A stretch of DNA of 52,509 nt from Nitrosopolaris sp035691865 (GCA_035691865.1 DASSIM010000049.1:1-52509), one strand, 5' to 3'. Numbered from the stretch's first letter, positions 9,973 to 19,243 are shown. The notes: generated by a model not told the origin, from the sequence alone. Numbers and translations: made by a program.

Positions 9973-11604
9973 ATGACCGCAGAAGAACAGATCATCGGAA
10001 AAGGCACATGGATTGATAAAGTTGCAAGCACTTTATTAAAACGCGAAAAACGATTGGGCAGGAACTTGGATACCATCGTGGTAGAAAGTGGACTTGGAGC
10101 ATCCGGTTTTCCACATATTGGGAGTATAGGCGATGCTGTGAGGGCCTATGGAGTCGCACTTGCTCTTGGGAACTTTGGTTATAAAGCTGAATTAGTCGCA
10201 TATTCAGACGACATGGATGGACTCAGAAAGGTACCTCAAGGATTGCCCGCATGGCTTAATGAGCATATTGCTAAACCGGTATCATCAGTGCCAGATCCGA
10301 TAGGCAGCTGCCACGCATCATATGGCGCGCATATGAGTGGTCTCCTATTAGATGGCCTTGACAGAGTCAAGGTAAAATATCGGTTTCAAAGTGGCACCGA
10401 AGCATATCACAAAGGAATTCTCGTCGATCAAATCGACACAATATTAAGAAACAGCGAACGCCTGGGCAAAAAAATATCACAGTTGGTTGGCCAAGAAAAG
10501 TATACAGAAACAATTCCATATTTTCCCATATGTAAGAATTGTGGGAGGCTGTACGTTGCAAACGCTGAAAAATACATTCCTGATGACAAGAAGGTAGTAT
10601 ATACTTGTTCAGGCAGCAGGATTGGCCGACAAGAAATTGAGGGCTGTGGATTCAAAGGCGAAGCCGATATTCGCAAGGGAGAGGGAAAACTAGCCTGGAA
10701 AGTAGAATTTGCAGCGAGATGGCGGGCTCTGGACGTCAGATTTGAGGCATACGGAAAGGATATTATGGATTCTGTACGAATTAACGATTGGGTGACGAGT
10801 GAAGTTCTCGGATTCTACCATCCAATGCATGTGAAGTATGAAATGTTCCTAGACAAAGGAGGCAGGAAAATTAGTAAGTCGTCAGGAAACGTACTTACCC
10901 CTCAAATCTGGCTGACATACGGGACACCAGAATCCTTATTGTTGTTATTGTTTAAGCGGATATCCGGCACCCGCCATGTCAGCATCGATGACATACCTTT
11001 ACTAATGGATGAATACGATCTATACGAAGACTTGTATTTCGGCAAGCTGAAAGAGGCAAATGCAGCTAAACTGATGAAAATCAAAGGAGTCTATGAATAT
11101 ATTAACCACTTGAATCCACCGCAGCAACCACAACCACATCCACCATATCGAATGCTCGTACAACAAGCCTCCTTATTCTCCCGAGACGATGAAAGGACAT
11201 CAAAGGTATTTGCAAGGCTACTCAAGTACGGAATGGTAAATGAAAAAACTGAAAGATTAATGCAACGAATATGGCTCGCGTCAAATTGGGCAGATGACCT
11301 ATTCGCATTAACGGCGGAAAAGGTGAAAATCGAAATTAATGAAAGGCAAAGAAGGGCAATGATAGAAATTTTGGATGCAATAAGATCATTTATTGGCAGC
11401 GAACATGATTCAGAAACCCCGAAAAATATACAATCGAAAGTTTTTGAGATAGCCAAAAATAATCAAATTGAGCCTAAAGAATTCTTCAGGTTGCTCTACA
11501 GAATACTCATCAATGCTGACCGAGGACCGAGAATTGGAAACTATGCGGTCGATCTTGGCTTGGATAGAACATGTCGAATTCTTGAGGAATCTCTAATTAG
11601 TTAA
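9973..11604 (+). CDS. lysS: class I lysyl-tRNA synthetase
   Basis: A 543-residue class I LysRS (LysK type), found in most Archaea in place of the class II enzyme. The HIGH-like motif is GFPHIGSIGD near residue 47 and KMSKS-like ISKSSGN follows GGRK near residue 300. A zinc-binding Cys pair (CKNCGRLY) with a second CSGSRIGRQEIEGCG knuckle sits in the connective domain. The C-terminal helical part contains an unusual Pro/Gln/His run (PPQQPQPHPPY, about residues 382-392), probably a surface loop. The ATG start is 9 bases after elp3, suggesting a two-gene translation-fidelity operon. Confidence 0.95.
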   Translation: MTAEEQIIGKGTWIDKVASTLLKREKRLGRNLDTIVVESGLGASGFPHIGSIGDAVRAYGVALALGNFGYKAELVAYSDDMDGLRKVPQGLPAWLNEHIAKPVSSVPDPIGSCHASYGAHMSGLLLDGLDRVKVKYRFQSGTEAYHKGILVDQIDTILRNSERLGKKISQLVGQEKYTETIPYFPICKNCGRLYVANAEKYIPDDKKVVYTCSGSRIGRQEIEGCGFKGEADIRKGEGKLAWKVEFAARWRALDVRFEAYGKDIMDSVRINDWVTSEVLGFYHPMHVKYEMFLDKGGRKISKSSGNVLTPQIWLTYGTPESLLLLLFKRISGTRHVSIDDIPLLMDEYDLYEDLYFGKLKEANAAKLMKIKGVYEYINHLNPPQQPQPHPPYRMLVQQASLFSRDDERTSKVFARLLKYGMVNEKTERLMQRIWLASNWADDLFALTAEKVKIEINERQRRAMIEILDAIRSFIGSEHDSETPKNIQSKVFEIAKNNQIEPKEFFRLLYRILINADRGPRIGNYAVDLGLDRTCRILEESLIS

Positions 11605-11871
11605 GTGCCAATTTAATGCTAGCATGTTCTTGCTTAATTACAAGCAAAGAGAAGAGGAAGCGAACCGACCTGCAATTTGGTTTGTCTGCCTGATCAAAAA
11701 TGTCAGAGATCGCTTTATTATCTGAAGTTGAATTATGTTCTGGATTAGAGATCACTTCAGGCGAAGATGTTTGATATGAGACTAAACGCTGAAAATTGTT
11801 GTAAGACAGCGATCCTGAAAAGTTGTGACGGGACGCAGGAGAGTCATGATTTTTGTGGCATTCTTATTGTG
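11605..11871. other. 267-base intergenic region between convergent genes
   Basis: The region separates the 3' ends of lysS and the histidine kinase gene. I see no gene, no tRNA and no strong repeat in it. Confidence 0.5.
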
Positions 11872-13683
11872 TCATGTCGAAGGTATACTGAACGTGAATG
11901 TGCACCCTTTACCATCGTGGTTATTTTCTGCCCAAATCGCGCCTCTATGAGCATCTATAATACTTTTCGAGATGAACAACCCTAACCCCGTACCTGTATC
12001 TGACTTTGTGACAAACTTTGAAAATAAACGAGGCAATATTTCTGGGTCAATACCAGGTCCGGTGTCTTTCACACTTACAATAACTTTATCGTCCTTTCTG
12101 AATGCGGTAATCGAAATAACACCTTCTGAAGTGAATTTTATCGCGTTTCTTAGAAGATTTAAAATTACTTGAGTTATCCTGCCCCTATCAGCCTCTAATA
12201 AAATACTTCTCGGAGTATACGATATTCTGACGTTTCTGCCAGTGCTTTCGTCATTTTCCACCTGTTCCCTTAGATCCTGCACCGAAGTCGATAGAACGTC
12301 ACTTAAATCGAATTGCTCTTTATTTAGCTTTAAGGATTTACTTTCAATTCTTGTTACGTCTAAAATATCCGATGCAAGCCGGTCTAATCTTTTTGCATTG
12401 CGGATAATAGAAGCTATCGTTTCTCTGTCTACCTCTACTACTTGGTTATCAAAATCGAATTTGTGTTCGATGTACTCAGCATCTCCGAGAATTGGCATTA
12501 TAGGAGTACGCAACTCATGGGCTGCTACGTTAATAAACTCGCTTTGCATTTTATCATGAACCTTTAACTGTTCATTAGCAGAAGCAAGTAACTTGTTCGA
12601 TTCAATCAAAGATTCGTTCGCGCGACGTAGTTCTAAGGTTCTAGCGTCAACCGCACCCTTCAACCTCCTATTCCAGGACAGAATAAGAAAGGCCACACCC
12701 ACAGCAATTGCCCCAATCGCCACGACGACCAATGTGCTAAAGTTCTTTTGCTGATCTATTAGAAGCCCGACGTTACTGGTTAGACTGTGCGGTGAGCCTA
12801 TATATAATGTCCAAAGCCGTTTTCCGTCAATCGTAACTGGCTGGTAGGATATCGTAGTAGTGTTACCACGTACCGTTACGTCTTCTGCTCCTGCCATACC
12901 TAGTAATGACCGCCCTAAAATAGCGTCGTAGGAACCCTTTATTTCAGGAGGAATTGAGGATTGGAATTCATCTCCTAAGTAGTTTTTGCCTATTAGAGCA
13001 TGATTTCTAGCGTACAAGAACACGCCATTGTTGTCCATTAATCCCACATTACTTACAATTTCTGGCGATAGTTCACTCTGTAATGACTTGCCTATTGAAT
13101 TAACGTTTACCGCTGCGACTATAACTCCTTTGAATGTATTTGTGATGCTGCTGCCTTTGGCCTCTGGCACCAGGATTGGGAAAGCGATGTACAACCTCGG
13201 AACATTGTCAGCAGATGTCATCACGCTTGTATAATATGGAGAATGAGTTTTCTTTGGAGCAGTGAAATATTCTAGAGAACCTAAATTAATACTCTCAGAC
13301 TTTCCAAACAAGGAACCGTTTGAATTACTCCATGCGATTAGCCTGCCACTTTGATCTACCAGGTAATATCCGTCTGTCAGTACCTTCGTAGAAGCCTGTG
13401 CACTGTCAATCAAGACCTGTTCTAGCGCAGTCATGTTATTGTGGATAGCAGGAGCAGCTGCAAGTGTTCTTAGGTTATTAGTTATTGATTGTATATCGTG
13501 TATCAATAATTCAGAAAGATCATGTGCTTCAATTCTAGCGTTAGATCTTATCTCTTGTGAAGCTATTTCAGCAATGTCCTTAGCTGTGACCGAGGAATAT
13601 TGATACGACAGAATTGATAAAGATGTTCCGATGGCAGCAATTACCAAGAGTAAAATGATATTGCTTTTGGAAAATGCTGCCAT
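11872..13683 (-). CDS. membrane sensor histidine kinase with extracytoplasmic Cache-like domain
   Basis: A 603-residue membrane kinase. A first transmembrane helix spans about 8-27, followed by an outside domain of about 290 residues with a dCache look (GYYLVDQSGRLIAWS, then GVIVAAVNVNSIGKSL), and a second membrane helix at about 318-338. A short coiled linker leads to the HisKA dimerisation helix with the phosphoacceptor in AAHELRTPIMP at His389. The HATPase domain shows the N box (NLLRNAIKFT), G1 (DTGPGID) and G2 (GTGLGLFIS). There is no receiver domain and no response-regulator gene beside it, so its partner is elsewhere. A TATA-like TTTTTATAAGAG lies about 30 bases upstream. Confidence 0.93.
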   Translation of the reverse strand: MAAFSKSNIILLLVIAAIGTSLSILSYQYSSVTAKDIAEIASQEIRSNARIEAHDLSELLIHDIQSITNNLRTLAAAPAIHNNMTALEQVLIDSAQASTKVLTDGYYLVDQSGRLIAWSNSNGSLFGKSESINLGSLEYFTAPKKTHSPYYTSVMTSADNVPRLYIAFPILVPEAKGSSITNTFKGVIVAAVNVNSIGKSLQSELSPEIVSNVGLMDNNGVFLYARNHALIGKNYLGDEFQSSIPPEIKGSYDAILGRSLLGMAGAEDVTVRGNTTTISYQPVTIDGKRLWTLYIGSPHSLTSNVGLLIDQQKNFSTLVVVAIGAIAVGVAFLILSWNRRLKGAVDARTLELRRANESLIESNKLLASANEQLKVHDKMQSEFINVAAHELRTPIMPILGDAEYIEHKFDFDNQVVEVDRETIASIIRNAKRLDRLASDILDVTRIESKSLKLNKEQFDLSDVLSTSVQDLREQVENDESTGRNVRISYTPRSILLEADRGRITQVILNLLRNAIKFTSEGVISITAFRKDDKVIVSVKDTGPGIDPEILPRLFSKFVTKSDTGTGLGLFISKSIIDAHRGAIWAENNHDGKGCTFTFSIPST

Positions 13684-14147
13684 TTTTCACCGCAAATCAT
13701 TATTTGATTGCTCTTATAAAAACGTCAACTAGCTAACGATATAACTAGAATTCTGTGAAGCACTCACGAATCTGACTGTAACGAAGCAGAATTTCATTTG
13801 TGGCATCGCCTCTAGATTCAAAGCGCACCGTAGTCGTGGTTTACCGCAATATATTTGCGCTTGGTGCATAACCTTCGATTTCATTGGCGAATAAAATTAC
13901 AAATTTCAAGCCGATTTGTACTCCGCAGGATAGTCTAGATTGCTATTGGTATAATTCCAAGATGGACCATAATTGCCAGTGTGTTTTGAAAAAGACTTTT
14001 CTTAATAAGGTAAACAATTCACACAGAGCTCCAGTACAACAATAACTATAAAGGCGGCGAATGACCGTTTCACCAATCGTCCAGTAACCATTATTCTTTA
14101 TTAGCAATCACTCGTAAGATGTGTTGGTGAATATATATCATCGTACA
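13684..14147. other. 464-base intergenic region
   Basis: Contains the minus-strand promoter of the sensor kinase gene (about 13708-13722). Apart from that I find no gene, RNA or repeat that I can support. Confidence 0.5.
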
Positions 14148-14285
14148 ATGATTCGGGCGTTTCTGATACTAATCCATACTAACATATTCACAGTATTGAT
14201 ATCAATAATTGTTATGGTAATCCAGAGTAGAGAAAAATATTTAAATGAAAGAATAAATCAGAATATTGAAAAAAGAATACCATAA
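14148..14285 (+). CDS. possible 45-aa single-span membrane protein
   Basis: An ATG opens a 45-codon frame. The protein starts with a hydrophobic span (about residues 4-26, AFLILIHTNIFTVLISIIVM) followed by a charged helical tail (QSREKYLNERINQNIEKR). This is the usual layout of small single-span archaeal membrane proteins. The stop lies 40 bases before the winged-helix gene. The nearest AT-rich stretch upstream (ATATATAT) is too close to the ATG for a standard promoter, so the call is tentative. Confidence 0.3.
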   Translation: MIRAFLILIHTNIFTVLISIIVMVIQSREKYLNERINQNIEKRIP

Positions 14286-14325
14286 TAGTATTTAGCGCAG
14301 CTTTTATTCGAAGAGAGTATTAGTT

Positions 14326-14604
14326 ATGCGAGTCATGAAACACAGAAGTAGACTAGAAATAATTGCCGAAATCCTCGAAACTGCCAATTCTAGTAAATCT
14401 ATTCAAGCAAAAATTATGCACAGGGTATATTTATCTTACCCACAACTGAAAGAATACTTAGCACTCTTGCTCGAAAATGGTTTGATTGAATACAGGCAAA
14501 CAGACAGAATTTACCGGACAACAAGTAGAGGAATGCGTTTCTTAGAAATTTATAGACAGCTAAATGACGTGGTAGTGATGACCGACAATATTATCGTAAG
14601 ATGA
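14326..14604 (+). CDS. small winged-helix DNA-binding protein
   Basis: A 92-residue protein that is almost entirely one winged helix: RLEIIAEILETANSSKSIQAKIMHR (first helices), LSYPQLKEYLALLLENGLIEYR (recognition helix) and a wing of TDRIYRTTSRGMRFLEIY. This matches the small archaeal single-domain regulators with an HTH near PadR/ArnR-type families. Its target is unknown. It converges with the ABC-2 permease gene, and a run of Ts follows its stop. Start ATG at 14326; an ATG four codons later (14335) is also possible. Confidence 0.82.
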   Translation: MRVMKHRSRLEIIAEILETANSSKSIQAKIMHRVYLSYPQLKEYLALLLENGLIEYRQTDRIYRTTSRGMRFLEIYRQLNDVVVMTDNIIVR

Positions 14605-14639
14605 ACAACGTTTGTCTAGGAATCAGTTATAATGTGAAA

Positions 14640-14647
14640 GTTTTTTT
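14640..14647 (+). terminator. T-run terminator between convergent genes
   Basis: A run of seven Ts (GTTTTTTTC) lies 35 bases after the winged-helix stop and directly beside the stop of the opposing permease gene. Archaeal RNA polymerase ends on such U-runs without needing a hairpin. Confidence 0.4.
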
Positions 14648-15415
14648 CTAGACCTCGCGCCAAATTGCCTTAGTTTTAGCCAGCATAACAAAGCCGATCA
14701 AGTAGGAGACTTGAACTAACAGGCCGAGTGCAATTGACCATTCTTTCGGAGTTGGAAGCCCCATAGTGTACTGTAACATAAGGGAAGCGTGAGTTGTCGG
14801 GACAATATATGCCAGATACTGCAGGTCTAATGGTAGCCTACCTATCGAATAAAAGACAGGCGGTAACACAGCTAATATCACATTTACAAATGATATGACC
14901 TGAGTTGCATTTCGCATATGCAGCATATGCGACGAAAGAAAAAAGCCCATGGCAGACATCGATCCCCAAATCAAGAAAATAGTTGAGATCAATATCGGTA
15001 TGTTACTAATAGAGGTTCCGAAAAAAGCCGCCAGAACGGTGAGCACAGCCAACGCCGGAAATCCAAATAACAATTGCGACAATGCCAGCCCTGTCATGTA
15101 TGTCAACGGAGAAACCGGCGATGCAACAAAGACATCTTGGATTTTGTATTCAGTCTTGTAAAAAGAAATGTCTTGTCCCAGTGCCAGTCCATAACCTACT
15201 AATGCCATAACAAGGCTCCCGGCAACGGCAAATTGGATGTAATGTCCATTGCTAACCACGAACAGAACAAACAATAGCGAAAAGGGACTTATTGCAGAAA
15301 AGACCATAGATATTGGATTCCTACGCAGCCACAGTATTCCTGTCAAATATGCAATCAGAAATACTTGTTTAGGTATTAAGAATCGTTTCGGTTCTTTGAC
15401 TTTGGCTGTTATCAA
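14648..15415 (-). CDS. ABC-2 type transporter permease
   Basis: A 255-residue integral membrane protein with about six spans and the ABC-2 fold: an N-terminal cytoplasmic stretch, helices around 38-55 and 62-80, a cytoplasmic loop (KTEYKIQDVFVASPVSPLTYM) containing the conserved coupling region, and further helices to the end. In this family a dimer of permeases pairs with an ATP-binding subunit to export drugs, lipids or polysaccharides. No ATPase gene is adjacent, so its partner must be encoded elsewhere. A perfect 10-base inverted repeat lies inside the gene at 14912-14932. Confidence 0.85.
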   Translation of the reverse strand: MITAKVKEPKRFLIPKQVFLIAYLTGILWLRRNPISMVFSAISPFSLLFVLFVVSNGHYIQFAVAGSLVMALVGYGLALGQDISFYKTEYKIQDVFVASPVSPLTYMTGLALSQLLFGFPALAVLTVLAAFFGTSISNIPILISTIFLIWGSMSAMGFFLSSHMLHMRNATQVISFVNVILAVLPPVFYSIGRLPLDLQYLAYIVPTTHASLMLQYTMGLPTPKEWSIALGLLVQVSYLIGFVMLAKTKAIWREV

Positions 15416-15530
15416 TTATTAATCAATGGCAAAATGTTTCTTTAGGTTGCAAATTCTAAGTATCGTTGTTCTGCCGCTCACTCAAAAGTGAGTGAATCGT
15501 TACTTAATCTCTTATCTCCAGACATCTGGT

Positions 15531-16127
15531 TCAGAGAGTTAAGCTCTCCTCTTGCTGGTTATTTTGTGTCATGTATAATACGTCAATTCCATCCCCACTT
15601 GCAGAGTCTCTTTGAATTGATGATTTAATCGCCTTAACTGCTAAATCTTTTGCACTCTGTTCTGACATCTTAGCCCTGTATTCACCATCCATAACACCAA
15701 GTGCCATTTCAGCACCGGATCCAACGGCGGCGTACTCATCGGGAAGCACAGAGCCAAGAGGATCCAACGTATAGATTTGTGGCTTGTTGTCTATTCCTCC
15801 TACTATCACCTGGGTCAATAACGGAAAAAATCTCCGTTCGAACATTATCACAGACATCATCTTTGCAATAGAATTTGGAGGCACATTACGTCGAGTTTCG
15901 AGCTTTCTAATCTTGGCAAGTGCTCCCACCTGTCTTACCAAAATTTGCATATCAGCAATCATACCGGCACATGCCGCTCCGACCTTATCTGTGACCGGAA
16001 AAGTTTTCTTTGTATTCTTGTTTACTACGAAGTTTCCGTAGGATACGCGTTTTTCTGAAGCCAAGACAACCCCGTTATCGAATGAGATTCCGACAGCGGT
16101 TGCGCCTGGCATAAATTGGAATGCCAT
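15531..16127 (-). CDS. psmB: proteasome beta subunit, catalytic Thr replaced by Ala
   Basis: A 198-residue 20S proteasome beta-type subunit with a very short leader (8 residues ending in Gly8). The family signature GVVLASEKRVSYGNFVVNK, the Lys equivalent to Lys33 (Lys41 here) and Glu17 (Glu25) are in place, as is the GSGAEMALGVMDGEY region. The position that should be the nucleophile Thr1 is Ala9 (PGATAVGI against the usual GTTTVGI), so this copy should neither self-process nor cut peptides. Archaea with two beta genes, such as Sulfolobus, have one active and one non-catalytic beta; this is probably the non-catalytic one. The active beta is not in the window. Confidence 0.9.
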   Translation of the reverse strand: MAFQFMPGATAVGISFDNGVVLASEKRVSYGNFVVNKNTKKTFPVTDKVGAACAGMIADMQILVRQVGALAKIRKLETRRNVPPNSIAKMMSVIMFERRFFPLLTQVIVGGIDNKPQIYTLDPLGSVLPDEYAAVGSGAEMALGVMDGEYRAKMSEQSAKDLAVKAIKSSIQRDSASGDGIDVLYMTQNNQQEESLTL

Positions 16128-16279
16128 TATAATCTGGAATATATCTTATGTTAGGCAGATTTAGTCGTTTCTATCAATTAATCCCACTTCATGGGCACTA
16201 TGGGTTAAACCCACAGGATTATTTACCGCTTACCTCGAAGGTAAAAAAGCTTAAAATTAATGCGTTCATCATTTGATTT

Positions 16280-17935
16280 TCATTTTCTTGTTAGAGCACG
16301 GTCATGGATTCTTATCGCCTCGGCAACGAGCCTGTTTTGAAGTTCAAGGGCATCTTTGCCCTCAGGATGTTTTGTTTCTGCCAGTGCCTCTGCCACAATA
16401 CTAATAATATGCCTTAAAAGGAACTCCTCCCCTCGCGTAGATTCAGCTTTGTAAGTTGAGTTCGCCTTGTTTACAAATACTACATTCTCGTTCTTGAAGC
16501 TGTATCTAGAATCAAATTCATCCTCATATGGGATAACCTTATAACCAACTTTTTTTAATGCAAATGTTCTTTTCAGTATCGGTTTCTTAATCTGTTTGGT
16601 TACCCCCATAGTGAAAGGAGTATTGACAGCAACTAATCGTCCTGGTTGCGAGAGATTCAAATTCGTCTTATCAGTTGCTGAAGGTGAACCTTGGTGAGAA
16701 GCTGGTTGTTGAATCTGGCGTGACTGCGTCATAGTCGTTTCGGATAAGAGAGGTGACTCAATTTTATTGCTCCCAGGTGACTGCGCTTCCTTGGATACGA
16801 AGGAAGCCGTATTCTTCTCGCTGGAAATAGTTGCAAAGAGGGCTGCCGATGATTCACCCTCTGCCATCGGTACGTTTTCATTTACATCAATTATCTCATA
16901 TCCCTCTACCTCTTGTTGAGTTTCCAGATTTTCAACAATGGCCTGACCAAGCACTTTATCAATCTCCCTATATATCTTCGACTCTTCTCGTGTAATCAAA
17001 ACGTCTTCATACTCTGTTAAACTTGGAAACACGGTTTCTATGATAAAAGCTCTCATTGTCTGGTTGAATTTTGCGTACTCTTCGTCTTCGATTATCGCAG
17101 ATTTATCAGCAAACCTTGAGGTTAATGTATCACACCTCACAAATCCCGTCACCCTGCTTAATTTGGTATCAAAGCCAAAATTCCCGCGTGTTACTATGTG
17201 ATTTCCGACCATAATGGCTACTCCCTTTTCATCCTCAGTCAGAGGCCTTCTGGCAATAACGAGTTCACCGGTTATTCGACCGTCTTCAAGATTTACCATG
17301 ATTCTATGCCCCTGTATTTCCGGGGCGATTATCTGCTGGGCACCACTAAAATCCCATTCAACAAATTTTTCTGCTTCCTTGATATACACTTCGAACATAG
17401 GCTGTCTTAGAATTGCGAGTTTACGGATTTCTTTTATCAGTCTCAACGCGTCAATAACTGTTTTCGATCCCTTAAGCGTTAGCTCCGTCCCGTTACGACT
17501 TAGGGATGACTCGTGTATTTCGTCCAATACAGCATTTCCGCTAAAAAGCTTGTCGAGAGTGTTACCGTCTATAACAATGGTCTTTTCAAACTTATGTCGT
17601 TTTGTCCTGATCTTCATACTTTCAAACGAAGTAAGGAACGATAGTCTCCCGGTTCCATACCTTCCCGTCCTGACTCGGTTTAACCTCGGTGAGATTCTAT
17701 CATGTTTTTTGTGAGGAGATCCTAAGAGCAGGAATTTTTGCATACTATCCTGGTCCATACCTGCATTGTCCTCGATCACAACTGAGCCGTCTTTCATTAT
17801 CGTCACAACGGAAATCGTAGCATCCTCGTCAAATGCATTTTCGATTAGTTCCTTAACGATCTCATTTGGCGAAACCCAAGTTTTTGTAGCGAATTCTCTA
17901 AAAAACGACGGATGTACTCTTAGTTCAGTTGTCAT
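16280..17935 (-). CDS. stand-alone GHKL (Hsp90/MutL-type) ATPase
   Basis: A 551-residue protein. Residues 1-125 carry a Bergerat ATP-binding fold: the N box EIVKELIENAFDEDA (about 23-37), the G1 box EDNAGMD (about 55-61) and a Gly-rich lid GRYGTGRLSFLTSF. Residues 125-330 look like the transducer-type region of MutL/Hsp90 proteins. A long Ser/Gln/Thr-rich, probably disordered linker follows (about 360-455), then a compact C-terminal domain of about 95 residues. There is no kinase HisKA, no topoisomerase module and no nuclease motif. It is not MutL or TopoVI-B by the visible sequence. Function unknown; chromatin, repair or defence roles are possible from the fold only. Confidence 0.75.
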   Translation of the reverse strand: MTTELRVHPSFFREFATKTWVSPNEIVKELIENAFDEDATISVVTIMKDGSVVIEDNAGMDQDSMQKFLLLGSPHKKHDRISPRLNRVRTGRYGTGRLSFLTSFESMKIRTKRHKFEKTIVIDGNTLDKLFSGNAVLDEIHESSLSRNGTELTLKGSKTVIDALRLIKEIRKLAILRQPMFEVYIKEAEKFVEWDFSGAQQIIAPEIQGHRIMVNLEDGRITGELVIARRPLTEDEKGVAIMVGNHIVTRGNFGFDTKLSRVTGFVRCDTLTSRFADKSAIIEDEEYAKFNQTMRAFIIETVFPSLTEYEDVLITREESKIYREIDKVLGQAIVENLETQQEVEGYEIIDVNENVPMAEGESSAALFATISSEKNTASFVSKEAQSPGSNKIESPLLSETTMTQSRQIQQPASHQGSPSATDKTNLNLSQPGRLVAVNTPFTMGVTKQIKKPILKRTFALKKVGYKVIPYEDEFDSRYSFKNENVVFVNKANSTYKAESTRGEEFLLRHIISIVAEALAETKHPEGKDALELQNRLVAEAIRIHDRALTRK

Positions 17936-18096
17936 TACTTGTTTGACGGGTACTCACTTACCTTTATTTATTACGTGCAAAATTATTGTTGACAACCTAT
18001 TCAAGACAACGTGTACCTCGGACAATTGCATCATTTCTTCAAGGATTTAGGTTCACATTGCTGTAATAAGAACTCCGCTTTGTTCGTATCATATTA

Positions 18097-19170
18097 TTAT
18101 CGGTCTCGTTTGCCTTCGATAAATTCTAAGAAATTGGTCTTCGCTTGTGAATACGACATTTGTACTGGGGGATGCTTAAAACAGTATGCACTTATGCTTT
18201 CGAGAGGCCCGCTAATGGACCTATCCAGAGCTAATTTAGCTCCTCTGACGGCATCGATCATGACTCCCGCGCTATTGTAAGCATCTACCACCCGTAGCTT
18301 AAGATCCAGTTCTATCGGTATATTACCAAAGTACTTGCCCTTCAACGAGATATAACATACCTTGTCATTTTCTAGAAACCTGACGAAATCTGACGGTCCC
18401 ACGCGCATTGGAATCTCGTAGGGCGCCATCGCAGCGACCGCCTTTGTTTTACTAATCCTTTTATCCTCAAGTCTTTCTTCGTCGAGCATGTTGTAAAAGT
18501 CCATGTCTCCTCCCATATTGAGCTGATAGGTCTCATCAATCTTAACTCCTCTATCGACGAATAACTTTACAAGTGTTTTGTGGAGAACTGTCGCACCTAA
18601 TTGACTCATTACATCGTCACCGGCACAGGGCAGGTCCTTATTCTCGAACGCATTTTGCCATTGTGGAACAGATGCAATGAAGACAGGTATTGCATTAATG
18701 AAACAGACTCCGGCTTCTAAACACTTCTTGGCATAATATTGAGTGGCTTCCCTGCTCCCAACTGGCAGGTAATTCAGAAGTATTTCGGCTCTGGTGTCCA
18801 CGAGGACATCTGCCACATCTGCAGCAGGCTTCTCAGAAATTCTGACCTTTTGACCCAGATGCTTGCCTACTCCGTCCAAAACATTGCATTTTGTAACTTT
18901 GACATCCATTTTGTCGACGTTGGTTATCCTAACAGTGTTATTTGGTTTAGCAAAAATTGCCTCAGATAGGTCTTTTCCCACTTTTGAATCAGTAATGTCA
19001 AACGCTGCAACAAATTCAATATCAGCAGGTTGAATTCCCCCTAGTGAATATGCCGTGAGACCTATCCCATGATTAATCTCAGTCGCAGAAGAGTAATATC
19101 GCGTCCCCTGTACAAGAGCAGACGCGCAATTCCCAATTCCCGCTAGTGCTACTCGAACTTTTTTCCGCAT
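18097..19170 (-). CDS. ino1: myo-inositol-1-phosphate synthase
   Basis: A 357-residue NAD-dependent enzyme turning glucose-6-phosphate into L-myo-inositol-1-phosphate, used for archaeal inositol phospholipids. The Rossmann entry GIGNCASALVQG lies at residues 11-22, the catalytic core segment GDDVMSQLGATVLHKTL follows near 187, and LNMGGDMDFYNM and SKTKAV contain the conserved active-site lysines. Length matches the short archaeal/actinobacterial form rather than the long eukaryotic one. A minus-strand TATA-like stretch lies about 30 bases before the ATG (19198-19208). It forms the first known gene of a run of minus-strand genes but has its own promoter. Confidence 0.95.
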   Translation of the reverse strand: MRKKVRVALAGIGNCASALVQGTRYYSSATEINHGIGLTAYSLGGIQPADIEFVAAFDITDSKVGKDLSEAIFAKPNNTVRITNVDKMDVKVTKCNVLDGVGKHLGQKVRISEKPAADVADVLVDTRAEILLNYLPVGSREATQYYAKKCLEAGVCFINAIPVFIASVPQWQNAFENKDLPCAGDDVMSQLGATVLHKTLVKLFVDRGVKIDETYQLNMGGDMDFYNMLDEERLEDKRISKTKAVAAMAPYEIPMRVGPSDFVRFLENDKVCYISLKGKYFGNIPIELDLKLRVVDAYNSAGVMIDAVRGAKLALDRSISGPLESISAYCFKHPPVQMSYSQAKTNFLEFIEGKRDR

Positions 19171-19243
19171 TTACAGTTAGTGTACCATTGTAGGCAGCTT
19201 AATATCTTTATCAAGAAACGTGGTTGGACTAGCTCAATTGGAA

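Noticed and set aside
15531..16127. Reading Thr10 as the catalytic Thr of the proteasome subunit
   Set aside because: It would need one residue less between Thr1 and the conserved Val-Gly pair than in all active beta subunits I know.
17214..17714. 166-codon plus-strand frame opposite the GHKL ATPase gene
   Set aside because: Antisense shadow; low-complexity Ser/Leu-rich product, no promoter.
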